Below, piece after piece: positions 9,026-18,435 of a DNA stretch of 64,000 bases (its first letter is position 1; every line of letters starts with the position of its first letter). A program made the position numbers and the translations under genes. The stretch is from contig JAUIFP010000002.1 of the NCBI GenBank assembly GCA_030430365.1, positions 1 to 64,000 of the forward strand. The letters run 5' to 3'. The notes below the pieces were generated by a model. It saw only the letters and a list, made by a program, of their open reading frames with translations. It searched no databases and had not been told where the DNA came from. The DNA is from Alphaproteobacteria bacterium. GTDB taxonomy: Bacteria; Pseudomonadota; Alphaproteobacteria; Sphingomonadales; Sphingomonadaceae.

Positions 9026-9865
9026 ATGACCGAACCGATGCCAAATCGCTGGGCGGGCACGATGGGCAAGCGCTGGCACTCAAACTACACGCAGTTCGAA
9101 GGCATGCTTTCCGATGTCGGCGACGCTTTGCTGGAGTTCGCGCAGCTCGCGCCGGGCGAAAACATATTGGATATCGGTTTCGGCGGCGGCGCAACCGCGT
9201 TGGATGCCGCGCGATCGATCGGCCCGGAAGGGCAGCTGGTTGGTGTCGACATCTCGGCCGACCTCGTTCAACTGGCCAATGAGCGGGCGTCACAGGAAGG
9301 CCTTTCCAACGCCCGTTTCATCGAGGCTGACGCCGGCACCGTCGAAATTCCGGATGTGAAGTTCGATGTATTGCTGTCCCGTTTCGGGGTGATGTTTTTC
9401 GAAGATTCCTACGCGGCCTTTAAGAACATGCACTCCTTGCTGAAGCCCGGAGCCCGCGCAGCATTGGCTGTATGGGCACCTGCCGAAGGCAATCTGTGGA
9501 TGAGCAGCATGCGCGAAATCGTCGGCAAATATGTCGAGATGCCGCCGGCAGACCCGCGCGCTCCCGGACCGATGGCATTTTCGGATTTCGCCTATTTCAC
9601 CGATATCCTCGAGAAAGCCGGCTTTTCGGATATCTCCAAGAAGGACTGGACTGGCTCTCTCTATGTTGGAGGCAAGGGTGCGGATCCTGCGCGTGCCGCA
9701 GATTTCGGGATGGAATCGCAGTCTGCTGCGGACATGATTGCCGAGCTGCCGGAAGACGCGAAGGCATCCATTCATGCCGAGCTCCTGGAGCTGGCGACAC
9801 CCTATTACAACGGTTCCGATGTCGTAATGTCAGGTGATGTATTCTTCGTATCGGCAACTGCCTGA
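9026..9865 (+). CDS. SAM-dependent class I methyltransferase (UbiE/methyltransf_11 type)
   Basis: A 279-residue Rossmann-fold methyltransferase. Motif I is NILDIGFGGGATALDAA (about residues 44-60), the acidic end of strand 2 is VGVDIS, and post-motif segments FDVLLSRFGVMFF and LLKPGARAALAVW are typical of the family. The substrate is not visible. It lies between gmaS and the ABC importer in the same orientation. The ATG at 9026 was chosen because a GAGG lies upstream and the preceding in-frame residues do not look like protein. A role in the pathway of the neighbouring importer is possible but unproven. Confidence 0.75.
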   Translation: MTEPMPNRWAGTMGKRWHSNYTQFEGMLSDVGDALLEFAQLAPGENILDIGFGGGATALDAARSIGPEGQLVGVDISADLVQLANERASQEGLSNARFIEADAGTVEIPDVKFDVLLSRFGVMFFEDSYAAFKNMHSLLKPGARAALAVWAPAEGNLWMSSMREIVGKYVEMPPADPRAPGPMAFSDFAYFTDILEKAGFSDISKKDWTGSLYVGGKGADPARAADFGMESQSAADMIAELPEDAKASIHAELLELATPYYNGSDVVMSGDVFFVSATA

Positions 9866-9981
9866 GATACGCAGAATTCCTATGGCCGCTTTCATCATCG
9901 AATATGCCAGGAATCTCAAAACCTGCTATGCTGCAAAGCAGCATAATATAGGTTTCACGCAATAGACGGGCGGATAGAGCT

Positions 9982-11586
9982 ATGGATCGCAGAGACCTGC
10001 TTCGAAACACGATCTTTGGCGGTGCCGCCTGCGCATTCGGCCCCCTGGTGTTGGGTGGTTGCGGTTCTTCCGGTTCCTCTGCGGCGGCAAGCGACACCTT
10101 GCGGGTGATGACGGCGCAGTCTCTTTCCAGCCTGGATCCGATCTGGACTACGGCCCCGGGCACCAGGATGTTCGGTTACCTTGTCTACGATCAGCTGATC
10201 GCGATGGACGAGAACTATAATCCTCAGCCGCAAATGGCCGAAGGCTGGACGACCGAAGATGAAGGCCGCAGCTATACGATTTCTCTCAGGGACGGATTGA
10301 AGTTCCACGATGGCGAACCGGTCAGGGCCCAGGACTGCGTGCCTTCGATCGAGCGATGGATGGCGCGCGACAGTTTCGGGCAAATCCTTGCGCAGTTCGT
10401 CGATGCGCAGGAAGTGATCGACGATCGCAGCTTCCGAATTCTCCTCAACCGCCCCGTGCTGCAGCTTCCGGCGGCGCTGGCGAAATTGTCGGCGCCGGCC
10501 TGTCTGATCATGCCGGAGCGGCTGGCGAAGACCGATCCGGCTCAGCAGGTGACGGAGGCCATCGGATCGGGTCCTTACCGGTTCATGGCCGACGAATGGG
10601 TGTCGGGCGCCAGTTCCGCCTATGAGCGTTTCGAGGATTATGTTCCCCGCGATGAACCGGTTTCGGGATTGGCGGGCGGGAGGATTCCGGCAATTGGGCG
10701 CATCGAGGTCAGCCAGGTGTCGGACCCATCCACGGCCATGTCCGCATTGATGGGGGGAGAGCAGGATTATTGGGACGTGCCGCCGCACGATCTCATTCCA
10801 TTGCTGAAGCAGGATGACGGTATTGAAGTCAATCGGCGTACGACTTCAAGCGTCTATTATATGATGCAATTCAATCACCTGCAGCCGCCTTTTGACAATC
10901 TTGCACTTCGTAAGGCAGTTGCGATGGCGGTGGACCAGTCCCAGTTCCTTGCGTCCGTTTCGGCGCCTGGATCCAATGAGGCTTGTTACAGCTACTACTC
11001 CTGTGAATCTCCGTACGCATCCGATGTCGGCAGCGAGTTGATGCGCGAAACCGATATGGAAGATGCAAAGGCCGCGCTGGCTGAGTCAGGCTATAATGGT
11101 GAAAAGGTCATATTGCTGGCGACCATGGAAGGGCCCAACGCCGGCCTTGGTCAGGTGGCGGAAGACCTGTTCCGCAGGCTTGGCCTGAATGTCGAACTTG
11201 TCGGGATGGACTTTGCCTCCATCACGCAGCGCAGAACCAATCGTCAGTCGGTCGATGAAGGGGGCTGGAGTGTCTTCCTGACCGCCTGGCTGGGTGACGA
11301 TATCAACAATCCGGCGGTGCACCCAATGCTGCGCGGCGCCGGAGAAGAAGGCTATTCCGGCTGGGCAAGCGATCCTGAGCTGGAACGGTTGCGAGTGCAA
11401 TGGGCCGTTGCGGGAACTGAAAGCGAGCAGAAGGATATTGCCCGGACGATCCAGGAGCGGGCTTACGCGAACGTTCCTTACGTCCCACTCGGTTCATCCC
11501 GTCTGGAATCGGCCTATAGCAAGGATTTGACGGGAATTTTCGATACGCCTGTCAATGTTTACTGGAACATCGGGAAGTCCGCTTGA
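9982..11586 (+). CDS. ABC transporter substrate-binding lipoprotein (SBP_bac_5, peptide/nickel family)
   Basis: A 534-residue extracytoplasmic binding protein. The N-terminus has a twin-arginine-like MDRRDLLR followed by a hydrophobic stretch and a lipobox-like LGGC (Cys near residue 30), so it is probably lipid-anchored. The body matches family 5 binding proteins: LRVMTAQSLSSLDP, YTISLRDGLKFHDGEPV, IGSGPYRF, and LRKAVAMAVDQ. Family members bind di- and oligopeptides, but also many other small molecules. It is followed by two permeases and two ATPases, making a complete importer. The neighbouring amidohydrolases suggest an N-containing ligand such as a ureide or heterocycle. Confidence 0.85.
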   Translation: MDRRDLLRNTIFGGAACAFGPLVLGGCGSSGSSAAASDTLRVMTAQSLSSLDPIWTTAPGTRMFGYLVYDQLIAMDENYNPQPQMAEGWTTEDEGRSYTISLRDGLKFHDGEPVRAQDCVPSIERWMARDSFGQILAQFVDAQEVIDDRSFRILLNRPVLQLPAALAKLSAPACLIMPERLAKTDPAQQVTEAIGSGPYRFMADEWVSGASSAYERFEDYVPRDEPVSGLAGGRIPAIGRIEVSQVSDPSTAMSALMGGEQDYWDVPPHDLIPLLKQDDGIEVNRRTTSSVYYMMQFNHLQPPFDNLALRKAVAMAVDQSQFLASVSAPGSNEACYSYYSCESPYASDVGSELMRETDMEDAKAALAESGYNGEKVILLATMEGPNAGLGQVAEDLFRRLGLNVELVGMDFASITQRRTNRQSVDEGGWSVFLTAWLGDDINNPAVHPMLRGAGEEGYSGWASDPELERLRVQWAVAGTESEQKDIARTIQERAYANVPYVPLGSSRLESAYSKDLTGIFDTPVNVYWNIGKSA

Positions 11587-11635
11587 CCGTGGGCATGAAA
11601 GGCTTCGCGCGGTTTTGCTCACGAGGTTGTAGCCA

Positions 11636-12577
11636 ATGCTCAGCTATGTGATCCGCCGGGCCCTGCTTACCATTCCGGTGGTCGCAATCGTCGCGGCGAT
11701 CGTTTTCGCGATGCTCTATTTCACTCCTGGCGATCCGGCGCTGGTCATTGCCGGCGATCAGGCCACGCCGGCGCAGATCGAGCGTATCCGCGTTGCACTG
11801 CATCTCGATCAGCCGCCTTATGTCCGTTTCTTTGCCTGGATTGGACAGTTCTTGCAGGGCGATCTGGGCGTCTCGGTTTTTACCGGGCAGCCGGTGACTT
11901 ACATGATCGCGCAGCGGCTTGAGCCTACTTTGTCGCTGGTGGTTCTGGCTGTGCTGATCTCGGTCGGCGTGGGTGTTCCGGCCGGCGTTATCGCCGCGTG
12001 GCGGCAGGGTGGAACGTTCGACAAGGTGTTTGTCACGGCAAGCACGTTTTCCTTCTCCGTGCCGGTATTCATTACGGCTTACGGGCTGGCTTATATCTTT
12101 GCCACGACGCTCGGCTGGCTGCCGGTGCAGGGTTTTTCCCCGATAGAGGACGGCGTGGGCGAATTCATTTCGCGCCTCATCATGCCGGCCATTGCAATCA
12201 GCATGATTTATGCAACCTTGATCGCCAATGTGACGCGGTCGTCCATGCTGGATGTCCTTGGCCAGGATTACATTCGAACGGCAATCACCAAGGGCGTTCC
12301 GCGCAGCCAGGTGCTTTTCCGTCACGCGCTGAAGAACGCTGCGATCCCCGTGATCACGGTTGTCGGTAACGGTATTGGCGTTCTGATCGGCGGCACTGTG
12401 ATCATCGAGACGATCTTTGCCATCCCCGGGATCGGACGGCTTACCGTCGATGCGATCATGCATCGCGACTATCCGGTGATCCAGGGCGTCGTTCTGCTCT
12501 CCAGCATCGCTTACGTGCTGCTCAATCTCATAGTCGACCTGACTTACGTCGTCTTCGATCCGAGGGTCCGATATTGA
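11636..12577 (+). CDS. ABC transporter permease (DppB family)
   Basis: A 313-residue inner-membrane permease with the N-terminal membrane segment (YVIRRALLTIPVVAIVAAIVF) followed by a periplasmic stretch (FTPGDPALVIAGDQATPAQIE) and five further membrane spans. The EAA-type loop for ATPase contact is RSSMLDVLGQDYIRTAITKG (near residues 200-220). It partners the DppC-like permease, whose start overlaps its stop. Substrate unknown. Confidence 0.87.
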   Translation: MLSYVIRRALLTIPVVAIVAAIVFAMLYFTPGDPALVIAGDQATPAQIERIRVALHLDQPPYVRFFAWIGQFLQGDLGVSVFTGQPVTYMIAQRLEPTLSLVVLAVLISVGVGVPAGVIAAWRQGGTFDKVFVTASTFSFSVPVFITAYGLAYIFATTLGWLPVQGFSPIEDGVGEFISRLIMPAIAISMIYATLIANVTRSSMLDVLGQDYIRTAITKGVPRSQVLFRHALKNAAIPVITVVGNGIGVLIGGTVIIETIFAIPGIGRLTVDAIMHRDYPVIQGVVLLSSIAYVLLNLIVDLTYVVFDPRVRY

Positions 12578-13458
12578 AGATGCAGGCGATCTCTATTCCT
12601 AGCAAGGCGAAGCCAGCGAAAGCGATCAGCCTGCGCAGGCGTCTGCCTGGCAACCCCAAGGTCTGGGTGGGCGCGGCGATCCTCGTGTGCCTGGGCCTGG
12701 CGGCGGCGTTTCCGGGTCTGCTGGGCGCTGGCGATCCCTACCTTCTCGATGTCGAGAACCGGCTTGCCCCGGTTTCGGCAGCGCATCCTCTTGGCACTGA
12801 CAGCCTTGGCCGCGACCTCTACACATTGGCGCTTTACGGCGCGCGCGTTTCGCTGGTCGTCGGCTTTGCCTGCGCGGTACTGGCCGCGATACTGGGCGCC
12901 TTTGTCGGCCTGCTCTCGGCCTCCGTGCGCTGGCTGGATCCGATCATCATGCGCATCCTGGATGGCATTCTGGCGATACCGGCCATCATGTTCGCGATTC
13001 TGCTGGTCGCCGTGGCGGGGGGATCGCTGCAGAATGTGATCATCGCGGTCACTTTCATCGAAGTTCCGCCAGTGGCACGCCTGGTTCGCAGTGTTGCGCT
13101 TTCCCTGCGCGAACGTCCCTTTGTGGAAGCGGCAGTCGCCGCGGGCTCCGGTCTGCCGAGGATCATCGTGTTCTATTTCGTACCCGGGATCATGGCACCG
13201 CTCCTGGTCCAGGCGACCTTCATCTGGGCGGCGGCTATGATGATCGAAGCTGCGCTGTCCTTCATCGGGGCGGGCGCACCGCCATCCACGCCATCCTGGG
13301 GCAACATCATGTCTGCTGGCCGCTCGCTCTGGCAGATCAAGCCCATGCTGATCTTCGTGCCGGCCGTGATGCTGTTCGTCACGGTGATGGCAGTAAATCT
13401 CCTGGGCGACGGTCTGCGCCAGTGGCTCGATCCCCGCCGGAAGAGGCAGAGACCCTGA
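12574..13458 (+). CDS. ABC transporter permease (DppC family)
   Basis: A 294-residue permease of the DppC/OppC type. The characteristic HPLGTDSLGRDLYTLALYGAR motif (around residues 69-89) follows the first membrane segment; five more spans follow. The cytoplasmic coupling loop is SLRERPFVEAAVAAGSG. The TTG at 12574 overlaps the previous stop and is seven bases after GAGGG, so it is favoured over the ATG at 12580. Second half of the heterodimeric membrane channel. Confidence 0.86.
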   Translation: MKMQAISIPSKAKPAKAISLRRRLPGNPKVWVGAAILVCLGLAAAFPGLLGAGDPYLLDVENRLAPVSAAHPLGTDSLGRDLYTLALYGARVSLVVGFACAVLAAILGAFVGLLSASVRWLDPIIMRILDGILAIPAIMFAILLVAVAGGSLQNVIIAVTFIEVPPVARLVRSVALSLRERPFVEAAVAAGSGLPRIIVFYFVPGIMAPLLVQATFIWAAAMMIEAALSFIGAGAPPSTPSWGNIMSAGRSLWQIKPMLIFVPAVMLFVTVMAVNLLGDGLRQWLDPRRKRQRP

Positions 13459-14447
13459 TGCACGCACCGCTTCTTTCAGTCGAGAATTTGAGGACTGCGT
13501 TCACCGGAGGCGTGCAGGATATCGTCGCGGTCGACGGTATGTCGTTCACCGTCAATGCGGGCGAGACGGTGGCGATCGTCGGAGAGTCCGGATCCGGCAA
13601 ATCGGTCACTGCGATGTCGGTTCTGCGGCTTCTCAATAATGCCAGGCTTGAAGGGCAAGTCGTCTTCGAAGGGCGCGATCTGCTCTCTCTCCATGCGAAC
13701 CAGATGCGCGAAGTGCGCGGCAACAAGGTTGGAATGATCTTCCAGGAGCCGATGACGGCGCTCAACCCGGTGATGAAGATCGGTGCGCAAATCGCCGAGG
13801 CGTTCATTCTGCGCGAAGGCATGAAGAAGGCCGAGGCAAGGGCGCAGGCGCTGCGGCTGCTGGAGCTTGTCGGAATTCCCGATCCCAAGCGGCGGCTGGG
13901 CGAATATCCCCACCAGCTTTCCGGCGGCATGAGGCAGCGCGTGATGATCGCCATCGCGCTTGCCAGCAATCCCGCCCTGCTGATCGCCGATGAACCGACG
14001 ACGGCGCTGGACGTCACGATCCAGGCCCAGATACTCGATCTGCTGAAGGATCTGCGCAAGAAAACCGGGACCGCAGTGATTCTGATCACGCATGATCTGG
14101 GAATCGTTGCGGAAATCGCCGACCGTGTCGTGATCATGTATGCCGGGCGCAAGGTCGAAGAAGGGCCGACGGCACAGATCCTCGAGCGGCCTTCCCATCC
14201 ATACACCAAAGGCCTCGTCGGGGCCGTACCTGTGCCGGGATCGGCAGGATCCGGGCAGCGCAAACGCCTGACCGAGATTGCCGGCAATGTGCCGTCACCG
14301 ACCGAGCGGCCGGAGGGCTGCCCGTTCGCACCGCGTTGCGATCAGTCGAAGGAGATCTGTCGGACGGTGGTGCCCGAATTCATCCAGGTCGATTGCACCC
14401 AGCGCGGCTGCGCCTGCCACATGGTCGAAAGGCTGGAACTGCAATGA
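13458..14447 (+). CDS. ABC transporter ATP-binding protein (DppD/OppD family)
   Basis: A 329-residue ATPase: Walker A GESGSGKS (about 45-52), Q-loop FQEPMTALNPV, signature LSGGMRQR, Walker B LLIADEPTTALD, and the switch histidine in ITHDLG. The C-terminal oligopeptide-transport extension with the cysteine cluster CPFAPRCDQSKEIC is present; in this subfamily such cysteines can hold a 4Fe-4S cluster. The start at 13458 overlaps the upstream stop (TGATG), so translation is coupled. Confidence 0.9.
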   Translation: MHAPLLSVENLRTAFTGGVQDIVAVDGMSFTVNAGETVAIVGESGSGKSVTAMSVLRLLNNARLEGQVVFEGRDLLSLHANQMREVRGNKVGMIFQEPMTALNPVMKIGAQIAEAFILREGMKKAEARAQALRLLELVGIPDPKRRLGEYPHQLSGGMRQRVMIAIALASNPALLIADEPTTALDVTIQAQILDLLKDLRKKTGTAVILITHDLGIVAEIADRVVIMYAGRKVEEGPTAQILERPSHPYTKGLVGAVPVPGSAGSGQRKRLTEIAGNVPSPTERPEGCPFAPRCDQSKEICRTVVPEFIQVDCTQRGCACHMVERLELQ

Positions 14448-15430
14448 ACGAATTGCTCGACGTATCTCAGCTGAAGAAATATTTTCCGAACAATAACGGG
14501 TTCAGGGCGGGGAGCCCGATCAAGGCGCTCGACGGCGTTACGTTCTCCATGAAGCGCGAAGAGACGCTGTCGATCGTCGGTGAGAGCGGCTGCGGCAAGT
14601 CCACCTTGGGACGAACCATTTTGCGCCTCAGTGAGCCCACCAGCGGCAATGTGTGGCTCGATGGCTTTCCCGTCGGCGGCGCCTCGCCGCGGGACCTGCG
14701 GCGGCTGCGCCAGCGTATGCAGGTGGTGTTTCAGGATCCGGCGTCGAGCCTCAATCCGCATATGCGCATCCGGGGAACGCTGGCCGAACCGATCACCAAT
14801 TTCAAGCTGGAGAAGGGCCGCTCGGCAATCGATGACCGCGTTGCGGAATTGCTCAAGATGGTGGGCCTTCCGCCGGAAACGATGCGCCGCTATCCGCACG
14901 AATTCTCCGGAGGGCAGCGTCAGCGTATCGCCATTGCCCGCGCGCTGGCTTCAAACCCGGATCTCTTGATCTGTGACGAGGCCGTCTCCGCGCTCGACGT
15001 TTCGGTGAAGGCGCAGATCGTGAACCTGCTTAACGACCTGAAGGAACAGTTGGGCCTGGCGAATATGTTCATCAGCCACGATCTCGCCATTGTCGAGCAT
15101 ATGACCGACCGGGTCGCCGTGATGTATCTGGGGATCATTGTGGAGATCGGAGACCGCGATTCCGTATTCCTGCAACCGGCACATCCTTACACTCGCGCGC
15201 TTCTCTCATCGGTGCCGACGATCGATGCCAGCAAACGGCGAGAGCGTATTGTTCTTAAGGGGGAAGTCCCTAGCCCTGCCAACATTCCCAAGGGATGCCG
15301 TTTCCGTACTCGCTGCCCGCTGGCGTTCGGCCTCTGTGCAGAGGAAGAGCCGAAATTGCGGGAGATCGGTGATACGGGACATTTCGCCGCCTGCCATCTC
15401 AGCGAAGAGAGCGCCACGGCTTCGGCCTAA
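14444..15430 (+). CDS. ABC transporter ATP-binding protein (DppF/OppF family)
   Basis: A 328-residue ATPase: Walker A GESGCGKST, Q-loop FQDPASSLNP, signature FSGGQRQR, Walker B LLICDEAVSALD, switch ISHDLA, and the C-terminal oligopeptide extension with CRFRTRCPLAFGLC. It starts with an ATGA overlap on the preceding ATPase gene. It forms the ATPase pair of the importer. The signature and Walker motifs are intact, so it should be active. Confidence 0.9.
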   Translation: MNELLDVSQLKKYFPNNNGFRAGSPIKALDGVTFSMKREETLSIVGESGCGKSTLGRTILRLSEPTSGNVWLDGFPVGGASPRDLRRLRQRMQVVFQDPASSLNPHMRIRGTLAEPITNFKLEKGRSAIDDRVAELLKMVGLPPETMRRYPHEFSGGQRQRIAIARALASNPDLLICDEAVSALDVSVKAQIVNLLNDLKEQLGLANMFISHDLAIVEHMTDRVAVMYLGIIVEIGDRDSVFLQPAHPYTRALLSSVPTIDASKRRERIVLKGEVPSPANIPKGCRFRTRCPLAFGLCAEEEPKLREIGDTGHFAACHLSEESATASA

Positions 15431-15520
15431 GCAGGGCTGCTACAGCATTTCCAATTTGGTAATCGGCGCAGCAGCATGATCTTGCCGCTGGTTGCGGGCT
15501 CTTGCCTGGCCCAAAGAAAT

Positions 15521-15548
15521 CTGGGCGGATCCCGAAGAATCCGCCCAG
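15521..15548 (-). terminator. Hairpin terminator between convergent importer and flavin monooxygenase genes
   Basis: CTGGGCGGAT (15521-15530) pairs perfectly with ATCCGCCCAG (15539-15548) around an eight-base loop. On the minus strand it is followed by ATTTCTTT, so it reads best as an intrinsic terminator for the monooxygenase gene ending at 15601. It may also stop the importer operon. Confidence 0.65.
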
Positions 15549-15600
15549 CAGGGGTACCGTCGGCAGGTGATCGACGGATCTAGGAAGATTGCCCCAATTC

Positions 15601-16902
15601 TTAGAAGGCCATCAGATTCTCACGCAGCGTCTTGTGGCCATATTCCTTGCGCATGAGCCCGCGCTTCTGCAGCGTGGGGACCAGACCTTCGGTGATCTTC
15701 TTGACGAAACTCGGTTTGAAGTGGCCGCTCACCAGGAATCCGTCGCCGCCAATTTCCTGCATCGCTTCTTCCATTTGCGAGGCAATCATATCCGGCGTGC
15801 CGACCATCGCACCGAAGCCGGAGGATTCCGGATCGGTCATGATCTCGCGCAGCGTTGCCTGAGGACCATAGCGAGCGAACATCTGCAGCATCGTCTGCAT
15901 TCCATTCGTCTTGATCTCGCCAACCGGCTCGTCGAGATCGAACTTCGAAAAGTCGATGCCCGAAAGGAACGACATGGCCGCAAGCGAGTGCTTCAGGCGC
16001 TTCTTGCGAAGTTCGCCGAAACCGGCCTTGTATTCTTCGGCTTCTTCCTTGCTGTCCACCACAACCGGCGAGATGGCAAAGAGCACCTTCATGGAATCGG
16101 GATCGCGGCCGAACTCGATGGCATGTGCGCGTACGTCTTCGCGGTACTTTTTCATGTCTGCCACGCCGTGGGCTTGTGCCAGGACCACCTCGGCATTTCG
16201 TCCGCTGAACTTGCGGCCTCTGGGCGACCCGCCGGGAGCCACAATCACAGGGCGGCCTTGCGGACCGCGCGGGACATTGAGCGGACCGCGGACCTTGTAG
16301 TGATCACCTTCGAAATTGACGGCTTTCACTTTCGAAGGATCGATGAAGACACCATTCTCCCCGTCCATCTTGACCGCGTCTGGCTCCCACGCGTCCCATA
16401 GGGCGTTGCAAACGTCAATATATTCGTCAGCCATGTCGTAGCGCAGATCGTGTTCGATCTGCTTGTCATAGCCATAGTTCTGCGCGGCGGCGTCGCTGGT
16501 GGCTGTAACAACGTTCCAGGCAATCCGGCCGTCGCTGTAATGGTCCATCGTGGCCATTGACCGGGCAAGCAGCCAGGGCGGATAAAAGGTCGATGTCATG
16601 GTCACTGCGAGACCGAGCGAATTCGTCGCCTCGGTGATATAGGGCGCGACCATGACCGGATCGAATTTAGGCGTCATGGCTGCGTGCTGTAGGTAGAAGT
16701 CCATCTTCCCTTCATAGGTATATGGGACTGCCGAGGTATCCTCCAGGATCAGCAAGTCGAAGCAGGCGTCTTCCAGATCCTTTGCCGTATCCCGGAAGAT
16801 ATCCGGCTTGGTCCAGTCATACTGGGAAGGATAGTCAGGCTCGTTCCAGCCTTGGATTGTGATGCCGGACCCCAAGAACCAACCGAGGTGAAACTCGCTC
16901 AT
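15601..16902 (-). CDS. Flavin-dependent monooxygenase, bacterial luciferase-like (NtaA/SnaA/DszA family)
   Basis: A 433-residue enzyme of the two-component luciferase-like group that includes nitrilotriacetate monooxygenase, SnaA, DszA and DMS monooxygenase. Visible family features are the N-terminal strand FHLGWFLGSG, FDLLILEDTSAVP, VTMTSTFYPPWLLARSMATMDHYSDGR (here split by context; the AR-ATxDxxSxGR pattern is typical), WNVVTATSDAAAQNYG and the VIVAPGGSPRGRKFSGRNAEVVLAQ stretch. It would use FMNH2 from a separate reductase; no reductase gene is adjacent. The start at 16902 is used because the upstream continuation does not resemble the family. It is divergent from ubiD. Confidence 0.85.
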   Translation of the reverse strand: MSEFHLGWFLGSGITIQGWNEPDYPSQYDWTKPDIFRDTAKDLEDACFDLLILEDTSAVPYTYEGKMDFYLQHAAMTPKFDPVMVAPYITEATNSLGLAVTMTSTFYPPWLLARSMATMDHYSDGRIAWNVVTATSDAAAQNYGYDKQIEHDLRYDMADEYIDVCNALWDAWEPDAVKMDGENGVFIDPSKVKAVNFEGDHYKVRGPLNVPRGPQGRPVIVAPGGSPRGRKFSGRNAEVVLAQAHGVADMKKYREDVRAHAIEFGRDPDSMKVLFAISPVVVDSKEEAEEYKAGFGELRKKRLKHSLAAMSFLSGIDFSKFDLDEPVGEIKTNGMQTMLQMFARYGPQATLREIMTDPESSGFGAMVGTPDMIASQMEEAMQEIGGDGFLVSGHFKPSFVKKITEGLVPTLQKRGLMRKEYGHKTLRENLMAF

Positions 16903-17064
16903 AATAAACTTTTCCCCGCAAATGTGTGATGTCTCATTGGGACACGCGCAGGCCCTCCTGACTATCCTCTTTTTGCGAAGTCTCCGATAATGTCTGTCGA
17001 AGATGCAGCTCGGACTTGCTCCGCAGGCCAAAAGCCTCTGAATGGAGTGTAAGGAGATTTGCAG
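16903..17064. promoter_or_regulatory. Divergent promoter region between flavin monooxygenase and ubiD
   Basis: A 162-base region must hold promoters for both directions. It contains the ribosome binding site AAGGAG at 17051-17056, which places the ubiD start at the TTG at 17065 (eight-base spacing), and on the other strand GGGGAAAAG ahead of the monooxygenase ATG. No clear -35/-10 pair was identified. Confidence 0.4.
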
Positions 17065-18435
17065 TTGGGTGCCAATCAACAATCTATACGTCCGTTTTTG
17101 GAGCATTTGCGAGCGCAAGGTGAGCTGCTGGAGATCGAGGAGGAGGTAGATCCTTATTTCGAGCTTTCGGCGCTTCTTTCGCTGACCGATCCGCAGTTTG
17201 CGCTGCTGTGCAAGGCAGTGGCGGGCTCCCCTTTGCGGGCCTGCGGAAACCTTCTGACCAGCCGCGAACGGATAGCCACCGTTCTCGGGATAACTCCGCA
17301 AGAGATATCCAGAACCATCCAGCAATCGATCGCGGCCCCAGTGATGCCCGAAGCGATAACAGGCGATGCTCCCGTGCAGGAGCGGGTGGTCAGCGAGAAC
17401 CCGCTGGCAGAGCTGCCGATACCGACCTTCTTCGAAAAGGAAGAGCGGCCCTATGTCACCTCCGGCGTCATTCTGGCGCGGGATCCGGAAACGGGAAGAG
17501 GCAACGCATCCTTTGCCAGGCTTGGCCGGCTGGACGATCGCAGCGCGCTGATCGGGATTGCACCCAACCACCACCTCGCGCTCTTCGCGCGTCGCGCAGC
17601 CGCGATGGGCCGGCCGCTGGAAATCGCCGTTGCAATCGGCGCGCACCCGGCAATCCAGCTCGCTGCCTGCCTGTATCTCGGTGTCGGTGACGATGAACTC
17701 GAATGCGCAGGCGCATTGCTCGGTTCGCCCGTCAGAACGGTTGGCGCCAAGACCGTCGATCTCAACGTTCCGGCCGAGGCGGAAATCATTCTGGAAGGGC
17801 GCATCCATCCGGACAAGCCGGTGCAGGAAGGTTTCATCTCCGAATATCACGGCATGTATGAAGATTACGGCCCCGGACTGCTGGTGGAATTCTCTGCCAT
17901 GACCAGGCGGGAAGATGCGGTCTTCCAGGCGATCGAACCGGGCTATCACCATGAGCATATCTATCTCGGCGCCTTGCCGATCGCTTCGGGCCTGCTGCAT
18001 TCCTTGAAGGGCGTTATGCCTAATGTGCTGGACGTGGCGGTCACGCCGGCCGGGGCGGGGCGCACGGATGTCGTTGTACAGATCGACACGCCCAAGCCTG
18101 GACAGGCACGAAGGGCCATGATGGCTGCGTTCGGTGCCGTCTCCATGCTAAAGCGTATTACGGTGGTCGATGCGGACATCGATCCATGGGATGCTGCGCG
18201 GGTGGATTGGGCCCGAGTCAACCGTATGAAATATGAACGCGATCTTCTTCTGCTGCCTCATTCGGGGACCGATCGGTCCGAGCCGATGGAGGCTGGCGGA
18301 CTGGTTACCAAGATGGGCATGGACGCGACCGCCAAGCCGGACGACCGGGTAGAAGGCACCGATGTCGCCATGCCTCCGGCGGAATATCTGGAACGGGCCC
18401 GTGCAATTCTGGGCCGCCTGCAGGATCGCAAATGA
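17065..18435 (+). CDS. UbiD-family prenyl-FMN-dependent decarboxylase
   Basis: A 456-residue protein of the UbiD family, about the usual length for aryl/heteroaryl (de)carboxylases. Family segments include the NASFARL stretch, GIAPNHHLALFARRAAAMGRPLEIAVAIG (the region following the prenyl-FMN site) and EIILEGRI followed by EGFISEYHGMYEDYG, which carries the conserved acidic residues. It uses prenylated FMN supplied by UbiX, encoded next with an ATGA overlap. The substrate is unknown; family members act on aromatic, heteroaromatic and alpha,beta-unsaturated acids. The context with a ring monooxygenase and cyclic amidohydrolase suggests a heterocyclic acid. Confidence 0.87.
   Translation: MGANQQSIRPFLEHLRAQGELLEIEEEVDPYFELSALLSLTDPQFALLCKAVAGSPLRACGNLLTSRERIATVLGITPQEISRTIQQSIAAPVMPEAITGDAPVQERVVSENPLAELPIPTFFEKEERPYVTSGVILARDPETGRGNASFARLGRLDDRSALIGIAPNHHLALFARRAAAMGRPLEIAVAIGAHPAIQLAACLYLGVGDDELECAGALLGSPVRTVGAKTVDLNVPAEAEIILEGRIHPDKPVQEGFISEYHGMYEDYGPGLLVEFSAMTRREDAVFQAIEPGYHHEHIYLGALPIASGLLHSLKGVMPNVLDVAVTPAGAGRTDVVVQIDTPKPGQARRAMMAAFGAVSMLKRITVVDADIDPWDAARVDWARVNRMKYERDLLLLPHSGTDRSEPMEAGGLVTKMGMDATAKPDDRVEGTDVAMPPAEYLERARAILGRLQDRK

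Noticed and set aside
11552-12463. 303-codon minus-strand frame
   Set aside because: Antisense to the DppB-like permease; Asp/Arg/His-rich shadow.
16903-18000. Upstream extension of the flavin monooxygenase frame to 18000
   Set aside because: It overlaps UbiD antisense and its residues do not look like protein; the family start is at 16902.
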